The position numbers were made by a program, and so were the translations under genes. Below, in pieces: positions 24,601-33,347 of a DNA stretch of 64,000 bases. A model generated the notes under the pieces. The model made no database searches and had not been told where the DNA came from. It saw only the letters and a list, made by a program, of their open reading frames with translations. The stretch comes from [Clostridium] viride DSM 6836 (GTDB lineage: Bacteria; Bacillota; Clostridia; Oscillospirales; Oscillospiraceae). Positions within the stretch are counted from its first letter, which is position 1, and each line of letters starts with the position of its first letter. The stretch is taken from the NCBI GenBank assembly GCA_000620945.1, contig JHZO01000005.1, positions 1 through 64,000 of the forward strand. Reading direction: 5' to 3'.

Positions 24601-25205
24601 CGATTACCTATGAATTTGGCGACGGCCTGTACGTAAATCTCACCAATCGCTGCGATTGCGCCTGTATCTTTTGCATTCGTAAGTCCGACAGCGAAGCCAT
24701 CTTTGCCCATGACCTTTGGCTTCCTAAGGAACCCACCCGCGAAGAGGCCCTGGAAGACATCCTAAACTGGGATCTCCCCACCTATTCTGAGCTGGTGTTT
24801 TGTGGCTTCGGCGAGCCGAGCTATCGCATCGACGATATTGTCTGGCTTTGTGACCGCCTGCGGGAGGCCGTTCCGAATCTGCCCCCCATTCGCCTCAACA
24901 CCAACGGGCACGCCTCCCTCATTCACGGACGCAATGTGGCGCCCGAGCTTGCAGGACGTTTGGATCGTGTGTCCATTTCGCTCAACGCCTCCAACAAGGC
25001 AGACTACTGCGAAGTGACCCGTCCCCGCGACCGGGAGAAAGCCTGGGACGCCATGTTGGACTTCACCCGGGAAGCTGCTCGTTACGTTCCCGAGGTGGCC
25101 CTCACCGTGGTTGACTTTGAAAAGAGCGAGGAGGAACTCTCCGCTTGTCGTGCCTTGGCCGATGAGCTCGGTGTCATCCTTCGCGTCCGCACCTATGCTG
25201 ATTAA
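24597..25205 (+). CDS. TatD-linked radical SAM protein (TIGR04038 type)
   Basis: Radical SAM enzyme of the small group found fused or adjacent to TatD. The cluster motif CX3CX2C is in NRCDCACIFC near residues 18-25, with an extra cysteine inside the loop. A GFGEPSYR motif for SAM binding follows near residue 64. 202 residues, no extra C-terminal cluster domain. Its substrate is unknown. Translational coupling to tatD (ATGA) indicates joint function. Transcription ends at the terminator 15 bp downstream. Confidence 0.85.
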   Translation: MTITYEFGDGLYVNLTNRCDCACIFCIRKSDSEAIFAHDLWLPKEPTREEALEDILNWDLPTYSELVFCGFGEPSYRIDDIVWLCDRLREAVPNLPPIRLNTNGHASLIHGRNVAPELAGRLDRVSISLNASNKADYCEVTRPRDREKAWDAMLDFTREAARYVPEVALTVVDFEKSEEELSACRALADELGVILRVRTYAD

Positions 25206-25219
25206 TTTCAACGAACAAA

Positions 25220-25256
25220 AAAAAGGAGCAAGCCCATTTGGGCTTGCTCCTTTTTT
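25220..25256. terminator. Bidirectional terminator, tatD operon and chemoreceptor gene
   Basis: An about 16-bp stem (AAAAAGGAGCAAGCCC with its complement) closes on the loop ATTT, flanked by A-runs and T-runs, between two converging genes. Confidence 0.88.
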
Positions 25257-25280
25257 CTTACTTAACTTGCTTTACTTTCC

Positions 25281-27341
25281 TTACTCTGCGCTCATGGCAA
25301 GGGCAAGATCGTCGTCCTTGACTTCTTCTTCCACCTTGTTCTTCCTAGCCACGGGTTTGCTGCTGGTTAACTGAAATTGACTCACCAAGCTCTTGAGCAT
25401 TTGCGCCTGGGCGGACAGTTCCTCACTGGCGGCGGCACTTTCCTCAGCAGTGGCACTGTTGGTCTGCACCACACTGGAAACCTGATCGATGCCAACGGTC
25501 ACCTGCCGCACGGCCTCGGCCTGTACGGCCACGGTCTCCGCAATGTCGTCAATCAAACCAATGACTTCTTCGGCTCCTGCCACCACTTTTTGCATGGATT
25601 CCGAAGTATTGCCGGCAATGCGGGTGCCTCGCTCCACCGCCGATACGGTCTCTTCGATCAGCATGGTCGTGTTTTTCGCCGCCTCTGCGGACTTTCCGGC
25701 CAAGTTTCTCACCTCATCGGCTACTACGGCAAAGCCTTTTCCGGCACTGCCCGCTCTTGCCGCCTCAACGGCAGCGTTGAGGGCCAGAATGTTGGTCTGG
25801 AAGGCAATGTCGTCAATGGTCTTGATGATTTTGCCGATCTGATCGGAATGCTGGCTAATGTCTAAAATCGCCTGCATCATCTCTTCCATGTACTGGCTGC
25901 TCTCTTCTAGCCCCTCCCCGGTCATGCTGCCACGCTCCTTTGCCTGTCTGGCATGCTCGGAGGTGTTGGAGATTTGCTGGGAAATTTCATTGATGGTCGC
26001 GGCAAGCTCTTGAATGCTGCTGGCCTGTTCGGTCGCACCCTGGCTCAGGGCCTGGGAACCGGCCGCCACCTGATCGCTGCCACTGGACACTTCATCGGAG
26101 GAGTTGTTGATCTGCTCCAGCGTTGCCGAAAGTGTGCGGATAATGTTCCGGATGGAGGCCAGTAAGGGGCGGAAGTCTCCGATGTACTGGTCCTCAACCT
26201 CACTATCCACCGCAAAGTTTCCGGCTGCCATTTCGCCAAGGAGCCGATCCTCGTCATCAATGATGCTTTCCAGCCGTTCGATCAGAACGCGGGTGGCATC
26301 GGCCAAGACCCCGGTCTCATCCCGGCGGGTTACTTCCGGAACCGGGGAATGGAGATCGCCTTGGGACAGTCGTTCTATGCGATTCACGCAAGCCTGAATG
26401 GGGTCTGAAATTCCACGGGCAATCCGTTTGGCCAAGAAGATACAGATCAGAATGGAGAGTACCACGCAGGCCACAATAATTATGGCCGCGACGTTCAGAG
26501 AACTTAAGAAGTCGCTGGGAACCACGGATACGGAAATGGACCAGCCATCGGTACCCTCAATGGGAGCATAGGCAGAGACTTTTGACTCTCCCCGGAAGCT
26601 ATATGCTTTGATTCCCGCTTTGCCATCCTTCATTAAGGTGCAGAGCTCTGCCAAACTGCTTAGGCTTGTATCGGTTTTCGCCGCCTCAATGGGATTAAAC
26701 TGATCCGTCACCAAAGTACTATCGGGATGTGCAATGATGGTGCCTGTTTTCCCACAAATAAAGGCAGCCCCGTGTTCTCCGATGTTGACCTCGGAAATGA
26801 TGCTGCTGATATAGTTGGCATCCATTACCATCAAGAGGGCACCGGCCACCTTGTCTTGATCCCAAACCGGCACGGTGATAATCACCGTCATCTTACTAAG
26901 CACATCGCTGTAAAATGGTTCTGTAATGCTGATCTCACCCCCGAGGGTTTTCTTTATGTAGTCTCTCTGGGATAAATCCTCATACTGACTGGTCATGCCC
27001 TGAAGGTTGACCATGCGAGCGCTGAGGTAGTATGGGCTATTCTTGAGATAGCCATCCAAATACGCCTGCTTTTGCTCCATGCTTATGCTTACATCGCGCA
27101 AAATTGGCTCATTTGCAATTTCCACGGTGACCTCGATCACCTTGTTTAAGCTTTCCTCAGCATAGTTGGCCGCCAGCTGTGCACTTTCCTGAATGCTCTG
27201 GTTTAGGCAAGCATTGGTCGAGTTGTAATTCGAAACAATCCCAATGACGCCAATCACGACCGAGCAGATGAATACAATGGATACGATTGCGATCAAGATC
27301 GTAGATCGAATCGATTTCCGCTTTGCTTCCTTTGAAGCCAT
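25281..27341 (-). CDS. Methyl-accepting chemotaxis protein with extracytoplasmic Cache domain
   Basis: Transmembrane chemoreceptor. TM1 (about residues 12-34) and TM2 (about 285-305) flank a double-Cache-type ligand domain with a [12 protein letters not shown] stretch typical of amino-acid sensors. A HAMP region ([11 protein letters not shown]) and a second HAMP-like segment (AAGNFAVDS) follow. The MCP signalling hairpin tip, [17 protein letters not shown], is near residue 550. No CheR-binding pentapeptide is seen at the C-terminus. 686 residues from the ATG at 27341; the open frame extends 43 codons upstream across the promoter. No che or fla genes are nearby. Confidence 0.9.
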   Translation of the reverse strand: MASKEAKRKSIRSTILIAIVSIVFICSVVIGVIGIVSNYNSTNACLNQSIQESAQLAANYAEESLNKVIEVTVEIANEPILRDVSISMEQKQAYLDGYLKNSPYYLSARMVNLQGMTSQYEDLSQRDYIKKTLGGEISITEPFYSDVLSKMTVIITVPVWDQDKVAGALLMVMDANYISSIISEVNIGEHGAAFICGKTGTIIAHPDSTLVTDQFNPIEAAKTDTSLSSLAELCTLMKDGKAGIKAYSFRGESKVSAYAPIEGTDGWSISVSVVPSDFLSSLNVAAIIIVACVVLSILICIFLAKRIARGISDPIQACVNRIERLSQGDLHSPVPEVTRRDETGVLADATRVLIERLESIIDDEDRLLGEMAAGNFAVDSEVEDQYIGDFRPLLASIRNIIRTLSATLEQINNSSDEVSSGSDQVAAGSQALSQGATEQASSIQELAATINEISQQISNTSEHARQAKERGSMTGEGLEESSQYMEEMMQAILDISQHSDQIGKIIKTIDDIAFQTNILALNAAVEAARAGSAGKGFAVVADEVRNLAGKSAEAAKNTTMLIEETVSAVERGTRIAGNTSESMQKVVAGAEEVIGLIDDIAETVAVQAEAVRQVTVGIDQVSSVVQTNSATAEESAAASEELSAQAQMLKSLVSQFQLTSSKPVARKNKVEEEVKDDDLALAMSAE

Positions 27342-27373
27342 TTCTAATTCCCCCTCATTTGATAGATTACAGA

Positions 27374-27402
27374 ATTGTATCCTAAATTTACATAAAATAC
27401 AA
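27374..27402 (-). promoter_or_regulatory. Sigma-A promoter for the chemoreceptor gene
   Basis: Minus strand -35 TTGTAT (27397-27402), 17-bp spacer, -10 TACAAT (27374-27379), 33 bp upstream of the start. No sigma-D motif is evident. Confidence 0.6.
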
Positions 27403-27458
27403 TTGATTTCCACATTTTTCACTGAAATTTCACAATATGTAATATGTGGAAAAGAATA

Positions 27459-27491
27459 GAACCAGCGCAACCAATTTGGCTGCGCTGGTTC
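27459..27491 (-). terminator. Terminator of the nucleoside transporter operon
   Basis: The 11-bp stem GAACCAGCGCA/TGCGCTGGTTC has an 11-base loop and is followed on the minus strand by TATTCTTTT, 46 bp after the nupQ stop codon. The T-run is imperfect. Confidence 0.6.
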
Positions 27492-27536
27492 TTGGTTTTA
27501 AAAAATTCGGTTTTCCCCGTGTTCTTCCTTTAAGCT

Positions 27537-28529
27537 TTACCGTTCCTCACGGAAATAGGCCAAACCAAGGCTTTCGGGGGGTTGACTCTGACGGCTGTTC
27601 CGAATGCTAACCGCAATGAGAACCACGGCCGTAGTCAGGTAAGGAATGATGTCATAGATGGTGGACGGGATCCAAGATACGGGATAGTAGTAACGCATGA
27701 CGGAAAGCCCACCAAAGACCAAGGAGCAAAGGACGGCACGGGAGGGGCTCCAGACCGAGAAGATGACTAAGGCAACCGCCAGCCAGCCGTAGCCGTCAAT
27801 GCAGTTGTGTACCCATACACCACCTACGCCGCAGGCCGCATTCATAACCAGGTACAGACCACCAAGACCCGAGATCGCACCACCCAGGCACGTCGCCACG
27901 TACTTATAGAGGGTGACATTGACCCCGGCGGCATCGGCCGTGGCAGGGTTTTCACCCACCGCACGAAGATTCAGGCCCTTTCGGCTGTGATACAGGAAGA
28001 GGGACAGGACAAGGGCCAGCAGAATCGAGAGGTACACCATAAAGTTATGGGAAAAGAGGAGTTTTCCCAGGAAAGGAATCTGCACCATGGCGGGTGGAAA
28101 GATCGGGCCATTAAAGGCATTGCGCACGGACTCGGATACCGCCAGGACGCGGTTGGGGTCGCTTGCGGCAACTGCCTCACCAAAAAAGTTGGCAAAGCCC
28201 ACGCCAAAGATGGTGAGCGCCAAACCGGTCACGTTCTGATTGGCACGCAGGGTGATGGTGAGAACGCTAAAGAGGAAGGCACCGAAGCCGGCGCAGAGCA
28301 TGGAGCACAGGATGGCAAGGAGCACCGCAACAAAGGTCGAGGGAGTGTCGGTACTGAGGCCGTAGTAGTACGCCCCCAAGAGGCCGCCAATGCCGCCCAT
28401 GAACATCATGCCTTCCACACCTAGGTTCAGGTTGCCGGACTTTTCGGTTAAGATTTCGCCTAAAACACCGAAGAGGAGCGGGGCCGTTGCCAGGATTCCT
28501 GCGGTCAAAAAGTTCACTAGATTATGCAT
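27537..28529 (-). CDS. nupQ: Nucleoside ABC transporter permease, NupQ type
   Basis: Second inner-membrane permease of a BMP-type nucleoside importer (BPD_transp_2 family). 330 residues with about nine hydrophobic segments. The family motif GENPATADAAGVNVTLYKYVA, here reported only as the EN-x2-ADAAG core near residue 205, matches the EAA-like coupling loop. The N-terminal EKSGNLNLGVEGMM stretch is also typical. It overlaps nupP by 8 bp. Nucleoside specificity is inferred from subfamily and from the neighbouring xpt. Confidence 0.88.
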   Translation of the reverse strand: MHNLVNFLTAGILATAPLLFGVLGEILTEKSGNLNLGVEGMMFMGGIGGLLGAYYYGLSTDTPSTFVAVLLAILCSMLCAGFGAFLFSVLTITLRANQNVTGLALTIFGVGFANFFGEAVAASDPNRVLAVSESVRNAFNGPIFPPAMVQIPFLGKLLFSHNFMVYLSILLALVLSLFLYHSRKGLNLRAVGENPATADAAGVNVTLYKYVATCLGGAISGLGGLYLVMNAACGVGGVWVHNCIDGYGWLAVALVIFSVWSPSRAVLCSLVFGGLSVMRYYYPVSWIPSTIYDIIPYLTTAVVLIAVSIRNSRQSQPPESLGLAYFREER

Positions 28530-29634
28530 GCTCCGCGTCCTCCTTTCGGCCTCTTCCTCGGAAAATCAGGCGGTAATTGATAAAGAATTCGCAGCCCAAC
28601 ATGAAGAAGAGAATGGTTCCCGTCAGCACCTTGGAAGCGGAGGCTGGAATCTGGAAATTGGTCTGTATGGTATTGGCACCCTTTCCAAGGAGCGCAATAA
28701 AGGCCGCCATCAACACCATGCCGAAGGGAGACAATTGCGCCAGCCAAGCCACCGTAATGGCGGTAAAGCCCACGCCGCCGGTGGTTCCCGTGCTCAGGGT
28801 GTAGTCCGCACCGGCCACAATCAGCATGCCGACGAGGCCACATATTGCCCCGGAAATAAACATGGTGCGCATGATAATTTTCGATACGTTCATGCCGGCA
28901 TAGCGTGCGGTTCTCTGGCTTTCTCCCACCACGGTAATTTCATAGCCATGCTTGCTGTGCTTGAGGTAGACATACATCAGCACCGTGAGAAGGAGCACAA
29001 TGATCCATCCAATGTGTATGCCCAATACCTTGGGCAGTCGGGCGCTGGGGTCAAACATGGCAATGATGGGAAAGCCGGTCCCCTTGGGATCGATCCAGGG
29101 ACCGTGTTGTAGATAGCGTTCATAGCCTAAGGCGATGTAATTGAGCATTAAGGTAAAGAGGGTTTCATTCGTCCCCCATTTGGCTTTGCAGTAGGCGGGA
29201 ACGAGGCCCCAGATGCCGCCTGCCACGATGGCAGCCAGGAACATGACCAGCAGTAAGACCGGTCTGGGCAGGCGATCGTACCAGAAGAGGGCGAAATACG
29301 TGGCGGCAATGGCACCCATCATGATCTGACCTTCGGCGCCAATGTTCCAAAACTTCATCTTAAAGGCCGGGGCAATGGCCAATGCGGTACCCAGAAGGGG
29401 GATGGCCAAGCGAATGGTGGAGTTTCGGGCCGTCTTGGTTCCCAGCGATCCATTCACCATATCGGCATACACCGCAGCAGGATTGTGCCCTAGGATCATA
29501 ATGAAGAGACTGCCCGCAAGGAGCGCCAACACAATGGCAGCAATGCGAATGGCCCATTTCTTGGGCGTGGAGATCTTATCGCGTTTGACCAGGCGAACCA
29601 GCGGCTCCTTCTTGGCCGCTACTTTATGCGTCAT
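28522..29634 (-). CDS. nupP: Nucleoside ABC transporter permease, NupP type
   Basis: First permease of the same importer. 370 residues, with an extra N-terminal helix preceded by a basic cytoplasmic segment (VKRDKISTPKKW), then about nine more membrane segments. The coupling-loop motif GESQRTARYAGMNV lies near residue 235. It overlaps nupO by 11 bp and nupQ by 8 bp, a tight translationally coupled cassette. Confidence 0.88.
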   Translation of the reverse strand: MTHKVAAKKEPLVRLVKRDKISTPKKWAIRIAAIVLALLAGSLFIMILGHNPAAVYADMVNGSLGTKTARNSTIRLAIPLLGTALAIAPAFKMKFWNIGAEGQIMMGAIAATYFALFWYDRLPRPVLLLVMFLAAIVAGGIWGLVPAYCKAKWGTNETLFTLMLNYIALGYERYLQHGPWIDPKGTGFPIIAMFDPSARLPKVLGIHIGWIIVLLLTVLMYVYLKHSKHGYEITVVGESQRTARYAGMNVSKIIMRTMFISGAICGLVGMLIVAGADYTLSTGTTGGVGFTAITVAWLAQLSPFGMVLMAAFIALLGKGANTIQTNFQIPASASKVLTGTILFFMLGCEFFINYRLIFRGRGRKEDAEHA

Positions 29635-31177
29635 GGGGTCTGTCCTCCTTCACCTGCGTCATCATCAGTCCGACCTCTTCCTTGGTGACGCTGCGCCCAT
29701 CCACGATGCCGCTTACCTGTCCACCGCAAAGAACTAAAATGCGGTCACAGAGTTCCAGCAATACGTCCAAGTCTTCCCCTACGTAGATGACGGCGGCGCC
29801 TTCCTTCTTTTGTTCGTTGAGCAAGGAATAGATCATGTACGATGAGTTGATGTCCAAGCCTCGCACGGGATAGGCTGCCATGAGCACCGATGGCTTGGAC
29901 GCAATCTCACGGCCCAGCAAGACCTTCTGTACGTTACCACCCGAAAGCCGCTGCACCGGGGTCTTTAAATCCGGAGTCACCACGCCCAATCGGCGGCGCA
30001 CATCCTCAGCCAAGTTCTTGGAGGGTTTGTGATCGGTCAAGAAGGACTTTCCTTCGGCATAGCTCTTGAGCATCATGTTTTCCACCATGCCCATGGAGCC
30101 CACCAGACCCATACCCAAGCGGTCTTCAGGAACAAAGGCCAGGCTAACACCCAAGGCACGAATCGCCGTGGGCGACATGCCCCGCAGGCTCTCTCCCTTC
30201 GGATCCTTTCCATCGGGTGCTAAGTAGCGAATGTCTCCGCTCTCCATGGGATACAGCCCGGCGATGGCCTCGCAAAGCTCTCGCTGCCCACTGCCTCCGA
30301 CTCCGGCGATGCCAAGGATTTCCCCGCTTCTGGCTTCAAAGCTCACCCCATCAAGCACGCGAAGGCCTTCCGGACTGCGGCAGGACAGTTTGCTGACCAT
30401 GAGGCGCGTTTGGGGGTTCTGCGGTTCGGGACGATCAATGTTGAGCTTCAATGCACGACCCACCATTCTATCTGCCAGTGCCTGGGGATTGGTCTCCTTT
30501 GTATTGAGGGTATCAATATACTCTCCACGACGCAGGACGGTGACACGGTCGGAAATGGCCATAACCTCAGACAGCTTGTGGGTGATGATGACGATGGATT
30601 TTCCGTCGTCGCGCATATTGCGAAGCACTTTGAAGAGCTTTTCGGTTTCTTGCGGGGTCAGAACCGCCGTGGGCTCATCCAAAATGAGAATGTCAGCCCC
30701 GCGGTACAGTACTTTAATGATTTCGACGGTTTGCTTTTCGGACACCGCCATGTCATAGATTTTACGCTGTGGGTCCAGATCAAAGCCATAGCGCTGTGCC
30801 AGTGCGGCAATTTCCGTAGCGGCCGTTTTCTTATCGAAGCGACCGTTTCCCGACATGCCCAGCAGAATGTTTTCCGCCGCTGTGAACACCTCGACCAGCT
30901 TAAAGTGCTGGTGCACCATGCCAATGCCAAGGCGAAACGCGTCTTTAGGGGAGCGAATGCTCTCCTCCTGTCCGCGCACAAAAATCTGGCCCGCATCCGG
31001 GTAGTAAATCCCCGAAAGCATGTTCATGATGGTGGTTTTGCCGCTGCCATTCTCTCCAAGGAGCGCCAAAATCTCGCCCTCTCGGATATCTAAGCTGACA
31101 TCATGATTCGCCACGACTTCGCCAAAGCGTTTGGTCACCCCACGCATGGATACCGCATTGTTCTGCAAATGCTTCAC
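29624..31177 (-). CDS. nupO: Nucleoside ABC transporter ATPase, NupO type (tandem ABC domains)
   Basis: Fused double ABC ATPase that powers the NupPQ permeases. The first domain has an intact Walker A GENGSGKTT (about residue 40) and an ILDEPTAVLTP Walker B. The second has the degenerate Walker A GVGGSGQRE, usual in this family, plus the signature LSGGNVQKVLLGREI. 517 residues, standard length. It is separated from the substrate-binding protein gene by 84 bp containing an 11-bp stem hairpin. Confidence 0.9.
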   Translation of the reverse strand: MKHLQNNAVSMRGVTKRFGEVVANHDVSLDIREGEILALLGENGSGKTTIMNMLSGIYYPDAGQIFVRGQEESIRSPKDAFRLGIGMVHQHFKLVEVFTAAENILLGMSGNGRFDKKTAATEIAALAQRYGFDLDPQRKIYDMAVSEKQTVEIIKVLYRGADILILDEPTAVLTPQETEKLFKVLRNMRDDGKSIVIITHKLSEVMAISDRVTVLRRGEYIDTLNTKETNPQALADRMVGRALKLNIDRPEPQNPQTRLMVSKLSCRSPEGLRVLDGVSFEARSGEILGIAGVGGSGQRELCEAIAGLYPMESGDIRYLAPDGKDPKGESLRGMSPTAIRALGVSLAFVPEDRLGMGLVGSMGMVENMMLKSYAEGKSFLTDHKPSKNLAEDVRRRLGVVTPDLKTPVQRLSGGNVQKVLLGREIASKPSVLMAAYPVRGLDINSSYMIYSLLNEQKKEGAAVIYVGEDLDVLLELCDRILVLCGGQVSGIVDGRSVTKEEVGLMMTQVKEDRPHDA

Positions 31178-31213
31178 CTCATTATGATCTCTTCTCGGTT
31201 GGATATGGAACAG

Positions 31214-31244
31214 GAACAGGGCCGCTTAAAAAACGGCCCTGTTC
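31214..31244 (-). other. Intercistronic hairpin between the BMP lipoprotein gene and nupO
   Basis: The 11-bp GC-rich stem GAACAGGGCCG/CGGCCCTGTTC encloses a 9-base A/T-rich loop. No T-run follows on the minus strand, so it is more likely an mRNA-stabilising or processing element that keeps the binding-protein transcript abundant than a full terminator. Confidence 0.55.
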
Positions 31245-31261
31245 GGATAGTTAACTTGCCT

Positions 31262-32407
31262 TTAAGAAAGGACCGTGATGCCCTTAATGATCTTGTCCCA
31301 TGCGGGAGCGGAGGACTTTTCGTTCTCCTGATATGCCTTGCCATCCTCAACCACTACGGTACCGTTGGTATCATAGAGGGGGCCCTGGAAGACCTGAATG
31401 GTTCCATCCATCAGACCGACCTTTGCCTTCTCTACTGCGTCGATGGTGCCGGGAGCCACAATGGCTTCGTTCAGATCGCTGAGGTAAACGGCATCCTCAG
31501 CAAGGCCTTCACACCAGTCCTGGGGAATGGCTTCGCCGCTGATCATGCAGCCCAGTGCATACTCATAGTAAACGCCCCAGTTGATGCGAGCAGAAACAAG
31601 AGCGGCCTTGGGTGCTGCGGGGATCATGTCTGCATTGTAGCCAACGGCAAATGCGCCATTTTCCTGTGCGGTGGTTGCGGGTGCGGAAGTATCGGAGTGC
31701 TGGCTGACCACGTCACAGCCACGGTCGATGAGAGCCTTGGCGTTGGTGGCTTCCTTTGCAGGATCGCTCCACTCGTTGGTGTAGTTGACGTACATCTCTA
31801 CGTTGGGGTTCACGCTCTTTGCGCCCAGGTAGAATGCGGTGTAGCCGGAGATGACTTCGGCATAGGGCTTTGCAGCCACATAACCAAGCTTGTTGGTCTG
31901 GGTCTTCAGGCCTGCCACCACGCCGGACAGGTAACGTGCTTCATAGATACGTGCAAAGTAGTTGTGGGTGTTATCCAGCTCGTCGGATGCGCTCACAAAA
32001 CCGGTTGCGGCACAGAACTGAACCTGGGGATAATCCGGAGCTACCTTCACCATATACTGCTCGTGACCGAAGCTGTTGGAGAAGATCACCTGGCAGCCAG
32101 CTTCTGCCAGCTCGGTGATGGCAGCTTCGCAGTCTGCGTTTTCGGCCACGTTTGCCTTAATCTGAAGCTGGCTTTCAGCGATGCCAAGGTTTTGCATGGC
32201 AGCCTTAATGCCTTCCACGTGGTTCTTGTTGTAAGCGTCGGCTTCGTCACCGATTAAGATTAGGCCGATCTTCAGATCGCCGGCAGCAATTGCTTTGGTT
32301 TCGCTTCCCTCACCGGTTGCAGGGGTATCGGACTTGTCGCCACCACATGCGGCCAGTGCCAAACCCATGACAAGGGCAAGCAAGAGAGCTAGGATGCGCT
32401 TCTTCAT
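31262..32407 (-). CDS. nupN: BMP family nucleoside-binding lipoprotein
   Basis: Substrate-binding lipoprotein (PnrA/BmpA/NupN family) that captures nucleosides for the NupOPQ importer. The signal peptide ends in a clear lipobox LAAC (Cys21), followed by a polar linker. The type I periplasmic-binding fold includes GLILIGDEADAYNKNHVEG near residue 50, given as region only. 381 residues. The ATG follows AAGGAGG. It heads the importer genes and follows xpt after 113 bp that contain a terminator-like structure. Confidence 0.9.
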   Translation of the reverse strand: MKKRILALLLALVMGLALAACGGDKSDTPATGEGSETKAIAAGDLKIGLILIGDEADAYNKNHVEGIKAAMQNLGIAESQLQIKANVAENADCEAAITELAEAGCQVIFSNSFGHEQYMVKVAPDYPQVQFCAATGFVSASDELDNTHNYFARIYEARYLSGVVAGLKTQTNKLGYVAAKPYAEVISGYTAFYLGAKSVNPNVEMYVNYTNEWSDPAKEATNAKALIDRGCDVVSQHSDTSAPATTAQENGAFAVGYNADMIPAAPKAALVSARINWGVYYEYALGCMISGEAIPQDWCEGLAEDAVYLSDLNEAIVAPGTIDAVEKAKVGLMDGTIQVFQGPLYDTNGTVVVEDGKAYQENEKSSAPAWDKIIKGITVLS

Positions 32408-32443
32408 CGTGTAGTTCCTCCTTAAAAATAGAAAGCAAGAGTT

Positions 32444-32489
32444 TGCTGCAAAAAAGGGCGGTATCCAGAGTTTACCGCAATTTGCAGCA
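32444..32489 (-). terminator. Terminator or attenuator between xpt and the BMP lipoprotein gene
   Basis: On the minus strand an inner 6-bp stem GCGGTA/TACCGC (9-base loop) is followed by CCTTTTTT. The T-tract is enclosed by outer arms TGCTGCAAA/TTTGCAGCA. The outer pairing would compete with T-tract exposure. It may simply end xpt, or tune read-through into the importer operon. Confidence 0.5.
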
Positions 32490-32520
32490 TATAATACGGC
32501 CGTTTTGCCGGTATTACCAT

Positions 32521-33096
32521 TTATTCATAAAACTCTACGCCAGTCTCCTCGCTCATGCTCTTAATACGAGCCAGCGATTCAATGCGGATACCGGAGGCAC
32601 GAAGCATTTCTCCCCCGGGCTGAAATCCCTTTTCAATCACGATGCCTGCACCGATCAAGGTCGCACCAGCATCCTTCACCAACTTGCAAAGCCCTTCCAG
32701 AGCCTTTCCGTTGGCTAAAAAGTCATCAATGATCAGCACCCGATCCTCGGGGCATAAAAACTCCTTGGATACCATGATCTCATAGGTGCGGCCATGGGTA
32801 AAGGATTCCACAGGAGAGGTATACACGTCCGCATTGATATTTTTCGTCTGATTCTTTTTTGCAAACACCACAGGGACCTCAAACGATTGCGCCGTGATGC
32901 AGGCGATGCCAATCCCCGAGGCCTCGATGGTCAATATTTTACTCACGCCACAGCCGTCAAATCTTCGACCAAATTCGCGTCCGATCTCAGACAGAAAGGC
33001 CACGTCAATTTGATGATTTAAAAAGCTGTCCACCTTCAGGACGTCGCTCCCCCGCACATGTCCGTCGCGGCGGATTTTCTCCTTGAGCCGTTCCAT
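32521..33096 (-). CDS. xpt: Xanthine phosphoribosyltransferase
   Basis: Converts xanthine and PRPP to XMP in purine salvage. The type I PRTase PRPP loop is VLIIDDFLANGKA near residue 130. The N-terminus MERLKEKI and the IEASGIGIA motif near residue 60 are typical of Xpt. 191 residues, full length. Its position before a nucleoside importer supports purine uptake and recycling. The leader has a good promoter but no recognisable purine riboswitch. Confidence 0.94.
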   Translation of the reverse strand: MERLKEKIRRDGHVRGSDVLKVDSFLNHQIDVAFLSEIGREFGRRFDGCGVSKILTIEASGIGIACITAQSFEVPVVFAKKNQTKNINADVYTSPVESFTHGRTYEIMVSKEFLCPEDRVLIIDDFLANGKALEGLCKLVKDAGATLIGAGIVIEKGFQPGGEMLRASGIRIESLARIKSMSEETGVEFYE

Positions 33097-33145
33097 AACC
33101 GACGCCCCTCACTTTATTACATTATTAATTAAAACTCGCTCATAT

Positions 33146-33174
33146 ATTTTACACGATAACACGATTCCTTTCAA
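33146..33174 (-). promoter_or_regulatory. Sigma-A promoter for xpt
   Basis: Minus strand -35 TTGAAA (33169-33174), 17-bp spacer, -10 TAAAAT (33146-33151), 50 bp upstream of the ATG. Confidence 0.6.
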
Positions 33175-33347
33175 TCCTGTAAAATTAGACAAAAATTTGA
33201 CTTTTTTGTGCTTCTCAGACCCGATTTGTACCTACTTTACGAAGGATTCTCCAAACTTTAAAAGAAAGCAGGAGGTCTCGACACCTTTCAATGTTCTTCC
33301 ACGTTTTCATGTGGTAATATTTGGGTGTCGCGAAAGGAGGCCCTTTT

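Noticed and set aside
33097-33345. Purine riboswitch in the xpt leader
   Set aside because: Neither the conserved junction bases nor paired P2/P3 kissing-loop arms of the guanine riboswitch are present; the transcribed leader is only about 40 nt.
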